DNA from: Prolixibacteraceae bacterium
Lineage (GTDB): Bacteria > Bacteroidota > Bacteroidia > Bacteroidales > Prolixibacteraceae
Direction: 5' to 3'
Assembly (NCBI GenBank): GCA_014380255.1
Contig: JACMKG010000152.1
Span: 1-13,875 of the forward strand
Length of the DNA: 13,875 nt
Both the position numbers and the translations under genes were made by a program. Under the pieces are notes generated by a model. The model was not told the origin of the DNA. It did not search any database and saw only the letters and a list, made by a program, of their open reading frames with translations. The stretch's first letter is position 1. Each line of letters opens with the position of its first letter. Below are positions 1 to 6,736 of this stretch, piece by piece.

Positions 1-95
1 AGGACCGGGAACAAAAGACTGTATTTGAAAATCTTCTTTTCCGTGTCCTTATCGATGTGCTGCGGACTGCGCGGGTAATAGTCGAACAGGGGCAT
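1..95 (-). CDS. 5' end of an unidentified protein (truncated by window edge)
   Basis: On the minus strand an ATG at 95-93 opens a frame that stays open to the window edge. It gives 31 codons beginning MPLFDYYPRSPQH and ending at a hydrophobic stretch (YSLLFPV) that could be the start of a membrane helix. The ATG shares one base with the stop codon of the threonine aldolase gene (TAATG arrangement), which is typical of translationally coupled operon partners. Too little is visible to name the family. A membrane protein such as a rhomboid-type protease would fit the charged-then-hydrophobic N-terminus, but that is only a guess. The case for a real gene rests on the overlap and the uninterrupted frame. 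Confidence 0.55.
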   Translation of the reverse strand, partial: MPLFDYYPRSPQHIDKDTEKKIFKYSLLFPV

Positions 96-1120
96 TAAAG
101 GAGTGCTTTTATCAAGGCTATGAAATTGATAACATCTTCTTCTTCGGTGTCAAAGGAGGTCATCCAACGAACTTCAGATCGATGTTCATCCCATACGTAG
201 AAGAAGTATTTCTCCTGCAGCTGTGGAATAATCTGCGAGGGCACAATGGCAAAAACACCGTTGGCATTTACTTCCTGGGTCAGTTGGATAGCTGGTATTT
301 TCTTCACCTCCTGTTCAAGCAATTTGGCCATACGGTTTGAATGAGCAGCATTCTTCTTCCAAAGATCGTTCTCGAAATAAGCCAGGAATTGGGCACTTAC
401 AAAACGCATCTTGGAATAAAGCTGCATGCTTTGCTTGCGGATGTATTTCGTACTTTTAGTCAGTTCGGGGTTGAAAAATACTACGGCTTCGCCCATCATC
501 ATGCCGTTTTTTGTTCCACCAAATGAGAGTACATCCACGCCTGCGTCAACTGTAAAGGCCCGGAAGGGAAGGTCGAGGGCTACGGCTGCATTGGCAAGGC
601 GAGCTCCATCCATGTGCACATACAACCCATATTCATGGGCTAAGTCGCAAATGGCCTTGATTTCTTCCACCGTATAAAGAGTTCCCAGTTCGGTAACCTG
701 CGAGATAGAGATCATCTTTGGCTGAGAATGATGTTCAAAATCAAAACCATGTAAATATCTGCGAATACCTGTAGTGCTTATTTTGCCTTTAATGGTCTCA
801 ACAGGAAGAAGTTTGCATCCGGTGAACTTCTCGGGAGCTCCGCATTCGTCGGTCTGTATGTGGGCTGTATCAGCACATATGACCGAATGGAATGAATGGG
901 TCAGCGTCGAAAGCCCCAGCACGTTGGCTCCAGTGCCGTTAAAAACAAAAAAGACCTCTGCCTGATCACCAAATTCCTGTTTGAAGCGCCCGATGGCCTT
1001 CTCAGTAACCGAATCGCCTCCATAGCCTACCGCATGTCCTTCATTGGCACTGCCGATTGCCTTTAATATATCAGGATGAATTCCTGAATTATTATCGCTT
1101 GCAAATCCTCTTTTTGTCAT
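95..1120 (-). CDS. ltaE: Low-specificity L-threonine aldolase
   Basis: This is a PLP-dependent fold-type I enzyme that cleaves L-threonine and L-allo-threonine to glycine and acetaldehyde in the cytoplasm. The 341 residues match the usual family length. The N-terminus reads FASDNNSGIHP, a variant of the family's SDN(T)xGxHP start. H87 in DTAHIQTDE fits the cofactor-stacking histidine. The HMDGARLANA motif (about 169-178) supplies the cofactor-binding Asp171 and Arg174. SFGGTKNG (199-206) holds the Schiff-base lysine, K204. The ATG at 1120 is the natural start, because the conserved SDN motif follows within ten residues. A 68-bp gap separates it from the divergent GPP34 gene, so the two promoters must be close or overlapping. 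Its stop overlaps the start of the next gene, suggesting an operon. The exact substrate preference (L versus D, or beta-hydroxy amino acids) cannot be read from sequence. Confidence 0.93.
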   Translation of the reverse strand: MTKRGFASDNNSGIHPDILKAIGSANEGHAVGYGGDSVTEKAIGRFKQEFGDQAEVFFVFNGTGANVLGLSTLTHSFHSVICADTAHIQTDECGAPEKFTGCKLLPVETIKGKISTTGIRRYLHGFDFEHHSQPKMISISQVTELGTLYTVEEIKAICDLAHEYGLYVHMDGARLANAAVALDLPFRAFTVDAGVDVLSFGGTKNGMMMGEAVVFFNPELTKSTKYIRKQSMQLYSKMRFVSAQFLAYFENDLWKKNAAHSNRMAKLLEQEVKKIPAIQLTQEVNANGVFAIVPSQIIPQLQEKYFFYVWDEHRSEVRWMTSFDTEEEDVINFIALIKALL

Positions 1121-1188
1121 ATAAGATTGTATTTTTAACTGGTAATTATTGAGAGTATAAAAGAACTCATTTTTTAAGCTTCGACAAA

Positions 1189-1836
1189 ATGAAACAGGAC
1201 CTGAAACTGAGTGAAAAACTATTTTGCCTGGCTATCAGCCCTGAGAGCGGGGGAGTATTGATGGGGGCTTATGGAACAATAGGGATCACAGTGGCCGGAT
1301 CGGTGCTGGTGGAACTGATGAAGAAAGGTTTGATTTCAATAGATAACGGGGTGGTTCACGTGTTAAATCCATTGTGTCAAAACGATGAAATTCATGAATA
1401 TTTCATGAGCCAGATCAGACTTCGGCACAAGCCACGGAAGGCAAGAGCCTGGATATTTAGGTTCAATAGCAGGGCCGGCAAAATAAAAAAGATATTAATA
1501 CGCCAGCTGGTGCGAAATAACGTGCTTCGCCTGGAAGAAAAACGCTTCCTGTTTATACCCTACCATAAGGTATACCTGATGGACCGAACCTTGGTTGAAA
1601 GCATCAGAAATGAGGTGAAAGAGACTCTGCTGGATAAGAATAATCCTACCGAAGAAGCTCTTACCCTTGCAATGATGGCTGCAAAGACTAATTTGCTAAT
1701 GCCTATTATTCCCGATAAGACAGAACGTAAAATAGCTGCTTCCAATTTGAAGAAGATGCCAGAAACAGCTGTCTCCAAAGCAGTTCAGGAAACCATTCAA
1801 ATGATGCATACTACAATTATAGCCGCATCCACCTAA
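1189..1836 (+). CDS. GPP34 (GOLPH3-like) domain protein
   Basis: The 215-residue protein resembles the GPP34 family, whose eukaryotic members (GOLPH3/Vps74) bind phosphatidylinositol-4-phosphate on the Golgi. The role of the bacterial members is not established. Visible family features are an N-terminal LKLSEKLFCLAI helix (about 5-16). After it comes a Gly/Ala-rich helix with GAYGTIGITVAGSVLVELMKKGLI (in two parts, about 26-49), the family's 'aGavLlEL..rGri' signature, then a short strand ISIDNGVVHVLN. The middle (about 80-110) is very basic (RHKPRKARAW, RAGKIKKILIRQ), compatible with binding acidic lipid or nucleic acid. The C-terminal half is helical and ends in a hydrophobic, Ala/Met-rich tail. 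There is no signal peptide, so it is probably cytoplasmic and peripheral to the membrane. It is divergent from ltaE and runs in the same direction as the photolyase gene 203 bp downstream. Family assignment is by motif recognition, without a search. Confidence 0.72.
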   Translation: MKQDLKLSEKLFCLAISPESGGVLMGAYGTIGITVAGSVLVELMKKGLISIDNGVVHVLNPLCQNDEIHEYFMSQIRLRHKPRKARAWIFRFNSRAGKIKKILIRQLVRNNVLRLEEKRFLFIPYHKVYLMDRTLVESIRNEVKETLLDKNNPTEEALTLAMMAAKTNLLMPIIPDKTERKIAASNLKKMPETAVSKAVQETIQMMHTTIIAAST

Positions 1837-2039
1837 TAAAAACAAATGGTAGAAGGGTGCGAATCCTTCTGTAAGTAACAAAGAAAGAGTGCCTTTCAAT
1901 GAAATGCTTTGATATCATCTTTAACTTTATTAATTTTCCTCCATAATAAACCGGATGAAAGGGAAGTTCTGAACATTGCTGAATAGAACAGGTTCGCGGT
2001 GAGCATGTTAATTTAAATATAAACCAATAGGCATCGATC
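1837..2039 (+). other. Intergenic stretch upstream of the photolyase gene
   Basis: This is 203 bp without a convincing gene. It holds a 6-bp stem, AGAAGG (1851-1856) with CCTTCT (1865-1870) and an 8-nt loop, just after the GPP34 stop. No T-run follows, so it is at best a weak terminator. The last 60 bp are AT-rich and presumably contain the photolyase promoter, but I find no exact TAnnTTTG motif there. Confidence 0.4.
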
Positions 2040-3350
2040 ATGGAAACTATTAACATCTTTTGGTTTCGGCGCGACTTGCGTACGGATGATAATCATGGAT
2101 TGTTTGAAGCACTCAATGCCGGATTACCTGTGGTGCCTGTGTTTATTTTTGATCCTGCTATCCTTGCCCGCTTTCCCAATCCGCAGGATGCCCGCCTGAC
2201 ATTCATTCACCGCTCTCTGGCTGAACTGAATAATGCATTCGAAAGGCATAACAGCAGCCTGCAGGTATATGTTTCATCACCCGAAGTAGTCTTCAGGCAA
2301 CTGGCCGCCAAATATCATATACAGAGTGTCTATGCCAATACCGACTATGAACCCATGTCCATTGAGCGTGACCAGAAGATTGAAAAAGTGCTGCAGTCGC
2401 TCGGGATTAGCTTTCTAACTTTTAAAGACCAGGTTGTCTTTCATCACAATGAAGTTGTTAAAAGCAACGGAGCGCCTTATACGATATTTACCCCTTACAG
2501 CAGAAAATGGAAGGAGAAGCTCTCCAGGGAGAATATTACCCTTTTTGAAAGTGAAAAGCTGTTGTTCAACCTCAAACACCTGGAATCAGGCTATTTCCCC
2601 GAATTATCAGAAATAGGATATCAACCACAATCAAAAGATTTTGCCAAAAAGGATTTTGACCGCCTGCTGATTGAAAATTATGCCCATACGCGTGATTTTC
2701 CAGCCATCAATGGTACGAGCAGGCTAAGCATCCATTTGCGCTTCGGAACAGTCTCTATTCGCAAATTAACCCTGTTTGCAAGACAGTACTCCGAGGTGTT
2801 TTTAAATGAGCTGATATGGCGCAATTTTTACATGGATATCCTGTGGCACTTTCCCAATGTAGTAACGAATTCATTCAAGCCGGCCTATGATTTTATTGCA
2901 TGGCGTAACAACGAGGATGAGTTTAACCTGTGGTGCAAGGGTCAGACAGGCTACCCGCTGGTTGATGCCGGCATGCGCGAGATGAATGCTACGGGCTATA
3001 TGCACAACAGGGTGCGAATGGTCGTTGCCAGCTTTCTGACCAAGCATCTGCTGATTGACTGGCGTTGGGGTGAAGCTTATTTTGCCAATCAATTACTCGA
3101 TTATGAAATGGCATCCAATAACGGGGGCTGGCAGTGGGCCAGTGGCTCAGGATGTGATGCAGCACCTTATTTCAGGGTATTTAGTCCCGAGGTGCAGACC
3201 CGAAGATACGATCATTCATTAACCTACATCAAGAAATGGGTACCCGAACTTGGCAGCAAAGATTATCCTTCACCCATCGTCGATCATGCCTTTGCCCGTG
3301 ATCGTGCCATAGAAACCTACCGTAAGGCGCTTAGCCGGCAGCCTGTATAA
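2040..3350 (+). CDS. phrB: Deoxyribodipyrimidine photolyase (class I, cryptochrome/photolyase family)
   Basis: This light-driven flavoenzyme splits cyclobutane pyrimidine dimers in DNA. At 436 residues it is slightly shorter than the roughly 470 of E. coli PhrB. The N-terminal alpha/beta antenna domain starts with the diagnostic FWFRRDLRTDDNHGL (7-21). The FAD domain contains ELIWRNFYMD (257-266), GQTGYPLVDAGMREMNATGY (301-320), MHNRVRM (321-327) and ASNNGGWQWASGSGCDAAPYFR (358-379, in two blocks). By spacing against the E. coli enzyme, W288, W341 and W364 occupy the three positions of the electron-transfer tryptophan chain. W366 and W260 fit the dimer-contacting tryptophans. The loop after the WQW motif reads ASGSGCDAAP where many class I enzymes have AAxTGTDAAP, a mild divergence. 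The ATG at 2040 is chosen because the fold begins at once after it. All key residues are present, so the gene looks active. A CRY-DASH enzyme is less likely, given its length and the CPD-type GGWQWA motif. Confidence 0.94.
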   Translation: METINIFWFRRDLRTDDNHGLFEALNAGLPVVPVFIFDPAILARFPNPQDARLTFIHRSLAELNNAFERHNSSLQVYVSSPEVVFRQLAAKYHIQSVYANTDYEPMSIERDQKIEKVLQSLGISFLTFKDQVVFHHNEVVKSNGAPYTIFTPYSRKWKEKLSRENITLFESEKLLFNLKHLESGYFPELSEIGYQPQSKDFAKKDFDRLLIENYAHTRDFPAINGTSRLSIHLRFGTVSIRKLTLFARQYSEVFLNELIWRNFYMDILWHFPNVVTNSFKPAYDFIAWRNNEDEFNLWCKGQTGYPLVDAGMREMNATGYMHNRVRMVVASFLTKHLLIDWRWGEAYFANQLLDYEMASNNGGWQWASGSGCDAAPYFRVFSPEVQTRRYDHSLTYIKKWVPELGSKDYPSPIVDHAFARDRAIETYRKALSRQPV

Positions 3351-3735
3351 GCATCGTGCTTTTCTTGTGCATAGCAAAAAGGGTTTCGGGTTACTGACCC
3401 TGCGTACCCATGGGGTGTAGCCAGCAACCTGTATTCATTCTTAAATTCGGATGAATGGGAATTTTTGCAGAGGCAAAGGTTGTAGCATAAACAACGGATC
3501 AATTGAATAAGTGCAAAAGGCAGTGAATGACGAACCATGCACAAAAAACTTCCGGAATATATAAAAGCCAATCCCCAAGTCAGTTATTTTTTTTACCTTG
3601 AAGATTTTTGGGTATATATTTTAACTTTTAAAGGTGTAAATTGCTCTCATTCATTTTAACTTTTGTCCCGATGATGAATTACCAATCAATGACTATTCAT
3701 CTGCCATTCCCTGAACTTTGCCATCATCTGTAACT

Positions 3736-3803
3736 CATTAGTAACCCATCTGTAACCTTTCTGTAACCTCAGATACAGAAAGGTTACTGTTGAGTTACCA
3801 ATG
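3736..3803. repeat. Long inverted repeat with helically phased GTAAC motifs
   Basis: The arms 3736-3765 and 3774-3803 are 30 nt each and match at 26 of 30 positions when one is reverse-complemented. The inner 14 bp, GTAACCTTTCTGTA (3752-3765) with TACAGAAAGGTTAC (3774-3787), are a perfect inverted repeat around an 8-nt loop. GTAAC recurs on the plus strand every 11 bp: the hexamers ending in it start at 3729, 3740, 3751 and 3762. The complementary GTTAC starts at 3783 and 3794, also 11 bp apart. It could be a multimeric protein-binding site, the end of a decayed mobile element, or a cruciform-forming element. It lies 385 bp past the photolyase stop and 369 bp from the peroxidase stop, so it is not an obvious gene operator. 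Confidence 0.75.
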
Positions 3804-3883
3804 GGTATCTAAAGCAGGCAAAGGATGGTAAATGGCAAATGAAAGAAGGAAAAAGTAAAAAGTAAAAAGGAAAAAGGCAGAAG

Positions 3884-3941
3884 CCGCCGACTCTAAAGGA
3901 GTCAAATGTTAATAGCCATAGGTGCAACCTGTGGAAAAAGG
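3884..3941. repeat. Double-hairpin repeat, copy 1
   Basis: The 58-bp unit has two consecutive inverted repeats. The first is GACTC (3889-3893) with GAGTC (3899-3903) and a 5-nt loop. The second, at 3916-3934, is CCATAGGT-GCA-ACCTGTGG, an 8-bp stem containing one T-G wobble pair. A linker resembling AATGTTAATAG joins them. It is a near-identical direct repeat of copy 2, offset by exactly 99 bp. Function is unknown; it resembles REP-type extragenic palindromes in layout. Confidence 0.75.
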
Positions 3942-3982
3942 TGTAAGGCAAAAGGCAAAAGGCAAAAGTAAAAAGGTAGAAC

Positions 3983-4040
3983 CCGCCGACTCTGAAGGAG
4001 TCGAATGTTAGTAGCCATAGGTGCAACCTATGGAAAAAGG
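3983..4040. repeat. Double-hairpin repeat, copy 2
   Basis: This is the second copy of the same unit. Its first hairpin is GACTC (3988-3992) with GAGTC (3998-4002), loop TGAAG. Its second hairpin, 4015-4033, is CCATAGGT-GCA-ACCTATGG with a perfect 8-bp stem. Differences from copy 1 fall in the first loop, in the linker, and at one stem base that converts a wobble pair into a Watson-Crick pair, so both hairpins are preserved. The spacer between copies is made of GGCAAAA-like iterations. Confidence 0.75.
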
Positions 4041-4093
4041 CAAAAGTGACTCAGTCCTTCAATCAAGGAATTTGGCGTTCAGCCAATAGATCA

Positions 4094-4123
4094 TAAAAAG
4101 AGCGACATCCTTTCGAATGCCGC
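4094..4123 (-). terminator. Rho-independent terminator of the glutathione peroxidase gene
   Basis: Read on the minus strand, GCGGCAT (4123-4117) pairs with ATGTCGC (4108-4102) through one G-U pair across an 8-nt loop. The sequence then runs into TCTTTTT. It lies about 50 bp past the peroxidase stop codon, the expected place. Confidence 0.75.
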
Positions 4124-4171
4124 CCCTTACCAATCCTCCAATTCTACTACGAGTGTTGAAATCGGGAAAAT

Positions 4172-4708
4172 CTATTTTTTAATCCAACCTACTATTTTTT
4201 CATCATCGGGCTTTACCTTGCTTTCAAATACCTCAACGAGCTTTCCATCTTCATCAATCAGGTATTTCTGGAAATTCCACTTTACTTCCGAATCCATTAC
4301 GCCATTTTCGTTCTTGGAAGTCAGCCAACGATATAAAGGATGCATATCATTTCCTTTGACAGATATTTTAGACATGATAGGGAATGAAACGCCATAGTTC
4401 TTTTTGCAGAATTCTTCTACTTCGGCATCAGAGCCGGGTTCCTGGTTGTTAAAGTTATTGGCAGGAAAGGCAATGACGGTGAATTTTTCATCGCCATAGT
4501 TTTTATAGATAGATTCAAGTTGTTCGTATTGTGGAGTATATCCACATTTAGATGCGGTATTAACCACCAAAACCTTTTTTCCTTTGAGGCTTGATAGATC
4601 GAATTCCTTGCCATCTATATCCGTTACTTTAAAATCATAAAACGATTTCTGGCCAAAAGCCACTGTCGTAATCACCAAAAGGCTAAGAATGATTGTTATT
4701 TTCCTCAT
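4172..4708 (-). CDS. Exported glutathione peroxidase-family (thioredoxin-type) peroxidase
   Basis: This is a thiol peroxidase of the GPx family that reduces hydrogen peroxide or lipid hydroperoxides. The 178 residues start with a signal peptide (MRKITIILSLLVITTVAFGQ, cleavage around residue 19-20), so the enzyme should act outside the cytoplasm. Conserved features are the catalytic Cys55 in NTASKCGYTPQY, Gln89 in FPANNFNNQEPG, and Trp144-Asn145 in KWNFQKYLI. Together these give the Cys-Gln-Trp-Asn active site. Cys101 in EEFCKKNYGVSFP sits where thioredoxin-dependent members carry the resolving cysteine. A cysteine, not selenocysteine, is encoded. The gene is monocistronic and ends in a clear terminator. 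It is divergent from dnaX; a weak candidate promoter on the minus strand (ATCCTTTG with TTG upstream) lies around 4740-4770. The physiological reductant is inferred, not shown. Confidence 0.93.
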   Translation of the reverse strand: MRKITIILSLLVITTVAFGQKSFYDFKVTDIDGKEFDLSSLKGKKVLVVNTASKCGYTPQYEQLESIYKNYGDEKFTVIAFPANNFNNQEPGSDAEVEEFCKKNYGVSFPIMSKISVKGNDMHPLYRWLTSKNENGVMDSEVKWNFQKYLIDEDGKLVEVFESKVKPDDEKIVGWIKK

Positions 4709-4836
4709 TTGTTCAGTTATTGAATTGATTTAACATTGGAACAAAGGATCGTGAAAAAAGTTTTGTACAATAGAAAAATATTCACATTATGATGGAAATA
4801 AATTTTGCATTCAGTTCATGTTTATAAATTCATACA

Positions 4837-4865
4837 TTGCCATAAGGCCAGAATTAGTATATTTG
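4837..4865 (+). promoter_or_regulatory. Bacteroidota-type promoter of dnaX
   Basis: TATATTTG (4858-4865) matches the Bacteroidota -7 consensus TAnnTTTG exactly. A TTG at 4837-4839 lies 18 bp upstream, where the -33 element is expected. The dnaX ATG follows 22 bp later, implying a short leader. Confidence 0.65.
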
Positions 4866-4887
4866 GACGATCATTGAAGAGGATTAT

Positions 4888-5991
4888 ATGGAGAATTTTA
4901 TTGTTTCGGCACGGAAGTACAGACCTGATACGTTTCAGACAGTTGTAGGGCAGGGATCGATTACATCGACTTTAAAAAATGCGATCAAGAATAACCAGCT
5001 TGCCCATGCTTATTTGTTTTGCGGCCCTCGTGGAGTCGGCAAAACGACCTGTGCGCGTATTTTTGCCAAGACGATCAACTGCCAGAATCTTTCTTCGGAT
5101 ATAGAAGCCTGCAATGTATGCGAATCATGTATGGCGTTCAACGGAAGCCGTTCCTATAATATCCATGAGCTGGATGCCGCGTCGAACAACTCGGTGGACG
5201 ATATACGAAATCTGACCGATCAGGTGAGGATTCCCCCTCAGATCGGGAAATACAGTATCTATATCATCGATGAGGTCCACATGCTGTCGCAGGCTGCATT
5301 CAATGCATTCCTGAAAACACTGGAAGAACCGCCCCGTCATGCCATCTTTATTCTGGCAACCACGGAAAAGCATAAAATCATTCCAACTATTTTATCACGT
5401 TGCCAGATATTTGATTTCAACAGAATCAAGATCCATGATATTGCCAGTCACCTGGCCAATGTAGCCACTAGCGAAAGTGTCAAGGTTGAGGATGAGGCCC
5501 TGAACGTTATTGCCCAAAAGGCTGATGGTGCCATGCGTGATGCACTTTCTATCTTTGACCAGATTGTGAGCTTCTCGGGGAAAAATATCTCTTACAAGGA
5601 TGTAATTTCCAACCTGAATGTACTGGACTATGATTATTATTTCAAGCTGATTGATTTGTTTCTCAAAAATGATATCCCAAACAGCCTGTTGCTCTTTAAT
5701 GAAATCCTGGATCATGGTTTCGACGGTCATCATTTTATTACCGGGCTTAGCTCTCATTTCAGGGATGTAATGATCTGTAAAGACCCTGTCACTATCCAGC
5801 TGCTGGAAGTAGGAGGCGAGATCAAGGAGAAATACAAAATACAGGCTGCCCATTGCGAAAGTGATTTTCTGATCAGTGCCCTTCAGATTGCCAATGAATG
5901 CGATCTTCAGTATAAAGCAAGTCAGAATAAAAGGCTGCTTATTGAACTGGCCACTATCAGGATAGCACAGCTTACATTAAAAAAAAAATAG
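4888..5991 (+). CDS. dnaX: DNA polymerase III clamp-loader ATPase, gamma-form reading frame of DnaX
   Basis: This is the ATPase subunit of the clamp loader that opens and loads the beta clamp at the replication fork. Domain I has Walker A GPRGVGKT (46-53) and a zinc-binding set Cys65, Cys75, Cys78 and Cys81. It also has Walker B IIDE (126-129) and the sensor/arginine-finger segment ATTEKH...LSRC (157-172). The collar domain III follows to about residue 365. The zero frame ends LTLKKK-stop, where the three lysine codons and the TAG (5989-5991) come straight from a run of ten A (5979-5988). At 367 residues this corresponds to E. coli gamma stripped to domains I-III. Bacteroidota DnaX proteins usually continue into a C-terminal domain, which here lies in the -1 frame. 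The stop is therefore either a programmed gamma terminus or an artefact of homopolymer length. The promoter is TATATTTG at 4858. Confidence 0.93.
   Translation: MENFIVSARKYRPDTFQTVVGQGSITSTLKNAIKNNQLAHAYLFCGPRGVGKTTCARIFAKTINCQNLSSDIEACNVCESCMAFNGSRSYNIHELDAASNNSVDDIRNLTDQVRIPPQIGKYSIYIIDEVHMLSQAAFNAFLKTLEEPPRHAIFILATTEKHKIIPTILSRCQIFDFNRIKIHDIASHLANVATSESVKVEDEALNVIAQKADGAMRDALSIFDQIVSFSGKNISYKDVISNLNVLDYDYYFKLIDLFLKNDIPNSLLLFNEILDHGFDGHHFITGLSSHFRDVMICKDPVTIQLLEVGGEIKEKYKIQAAHCESDFLISALQIANECDLQYKASQNKRLLIELATIRIAQLTLKKK
5979..5988 (+). other. A10 slippery run at the gamma/tau junction of dnaX
   Basis: Ten consecutive A residues cover the last codons of the zero frame (TTA AAA AAA AAA TAG). 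One extra A in the transcript, or a -1 ribosomal shift, converts the reading to LTLKKK-IADHTDD and enters the downstream 212-codon frame. It is the longest homopolymer I see in any coding sequence of the window; the others reach eight. I find no strong downstream hairpin: CACAG/CTGTG and CAGA/TCTG pairings are weak. The nearest purine-rich element upstream (AGGA, 5959-5962) is poorly spaced for a stimulatory Shine-Dalgarno. This favours RNA-polymerase slippage, as known for Thermus thermophilus dnaX, over an E. coli-type ribosomal shift. Confidence 0.7.
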
Positions 5992-6626
5992 CTGACCACA
6001 CAGATGATACTGTTCTGCTGGCGTTTTTCAACCTCAGTGATGAGCCTGTGCCAATTTCTGTTGAAGCAAAACCTGCTCAAAACCAGCCTGCTCCTGTAGT
6101 TAAGACTGAAACAAGTGTAAGGCCTTCAGTAGTTAAAGGAATGCGTAAGCCAGGTTTTTCGGGTACTCCTTCCATTAAGGGTGCACTTTCAGGCAATACC
6201 TCAGAAAATAAGGATACAGAAGTTGTCCAAAGTACCGGTTTCAGTCAGTATGATGAATCCCTGACCGAACCCTTCACGCAGGAACAGCTGGCGGAAAGAT
6301 GGAAGGAATTCGTGGAGCGCATGGCCGATCGTCCCAGTCTTTGTTCTGCTTTATCTAATGTACCTGAGATTATTGAAGGCAACAAATTGTTGCTGAAGGT
6401 TGGAAATTCCGTCCAGGAGGAAGATATCAGGCTAATAAAACCAGAATTGATTTCATGGCTTCGCATGGTTCTTAGAAATTCGAAAATAGAACTCGCCACG
6501 AAGCTTGAGAGGGTTGAATCGGAACGTATGATCTTCTCTGATTCTGAGAAACTGCAGATGATGATGCAGAAAAACCCTTTGCTAAATGAGCTTAAACAAA
6601 GATTTAACCTTGATTTTGGCGAGTGA
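5988..6626 (+). CDS. dnaX: Tau-specific C-terminal region of DnaX (-1 frame)
   Basis: Read in the -1 frame from the A run, 212 codons continue to a TGA at 6624-6626, giving a full-length tau of 579 residues. After a short continuation (IADHTDDTVLLAFFNLSDEP) comes a Pro/Val/Lys-rich linker (about 6050-6240) containing GFSGTPSIKGAL. A folded domain then starts at FTQEQLAERWKEFVERMADR and ends NPLLNELKQRFNLDF. This layout is what I recognise in Bacteroidota DnaX tails; by analogy with E. coli tau, the region would contact the polymerase and helicase. The frame could in principle start alone at the GTG at 6048. However, codons upstream of that GTG are open and protein-like back to the A run, and no ribosome binding site or promoter is visible. 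A continuation of dnaX is much more likely than a separate gene. Confidence 0.85.
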   Translation: MADHTDDTVLLAFFNLSDEPVPISVEAKPAQNQPAPVVKTETSVRPSVVKGMRKPGFSGTPSIKGALSGNTSENKDTEVVQSTGFSQYDESLTEPFTQEQLAERWKEFVERMADRPSLCSALSNVPEIIEGNKLLLKVGNSVQEEDIRLIKPELISWLRMVLRNSKIELATKLERVESERMIFSDSEKLQMMMQKNPLLNELKQRFNLDFGE

Positions 6627-6736
6627 TTATGAGTGGTTTGGATAAACACTGAATGTTTTTTTTATTCATTACCACAATTAGGCCTTATTAGAGATTAAAT
6701 TTTTGTATTTTTATGGAAAATTGAAAACTCACAGCT

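Larger units (their letters stand above)
3351..4171. other. 820-bp gene-poor, repeat-rich intergenic region
   Basis: No convincing gene lies here. In order it holds GGGT/ACCC nested inverted repeats (3381-3409) shortly after the photolyase stop. A second nested inverted pair follows: CAACCT 3425-3430 with AGGTTG 3477-3482, enclosing ATTCAT 3433-3438 with ATGAAT 3451-3456. An AT-rich tract spans about 3580-3660. Next comes a long inverted repeat with 11-bp-phased GTAAC motifs (3729-3803). A purine-rich, low-complexity A/G tract (about 3838-3880) leads into two copies of a double-hairpin repeat (3884-4040), separated by GGCAAAA-type iterations. The peroxidase terminator (4094-4123, minus strand) closes the region. 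Open frames crossing it on the minus strand encode low-complexity, repeat-derived peptides and are not believable. Confidence 0.7.

Noticed and set aside
1845..1875. T-arm-like sequence (GGTGCGAATCC) suggesting a tRNA
   Set aside because: The stem and loop sizes do not fit a T-arm, and no acceptor, D- or anticodon arms can be placed around it.
3317..3571. Minus-strand open frame overlapping the photolyase 3' end
   Set aside because: It overlaps a well-supported gene, has no recognisable domain and no start context.
3784..4026. Minus-strand open frame of about 80 codons
   Set aside because: It reads through the two direct repeats and low-complexity tracts, giving a repetitive Phe/Leu-rich peptide; it is explained by the DNA repeats.
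3884..4040. CRISPR-like repeat pair
   Set aside because: There are only two copies, the spacer is low-complexity A/G repeats, each unit contains two hairpins, and no cas genes are present.
6048..6626. Independent gene starting at GTG 6048
   Set aside because: The same frame is open and protein-like back to the A10 run, there is no ribosome binding site or promoter, and the product matches a DnaX C-terminal region.
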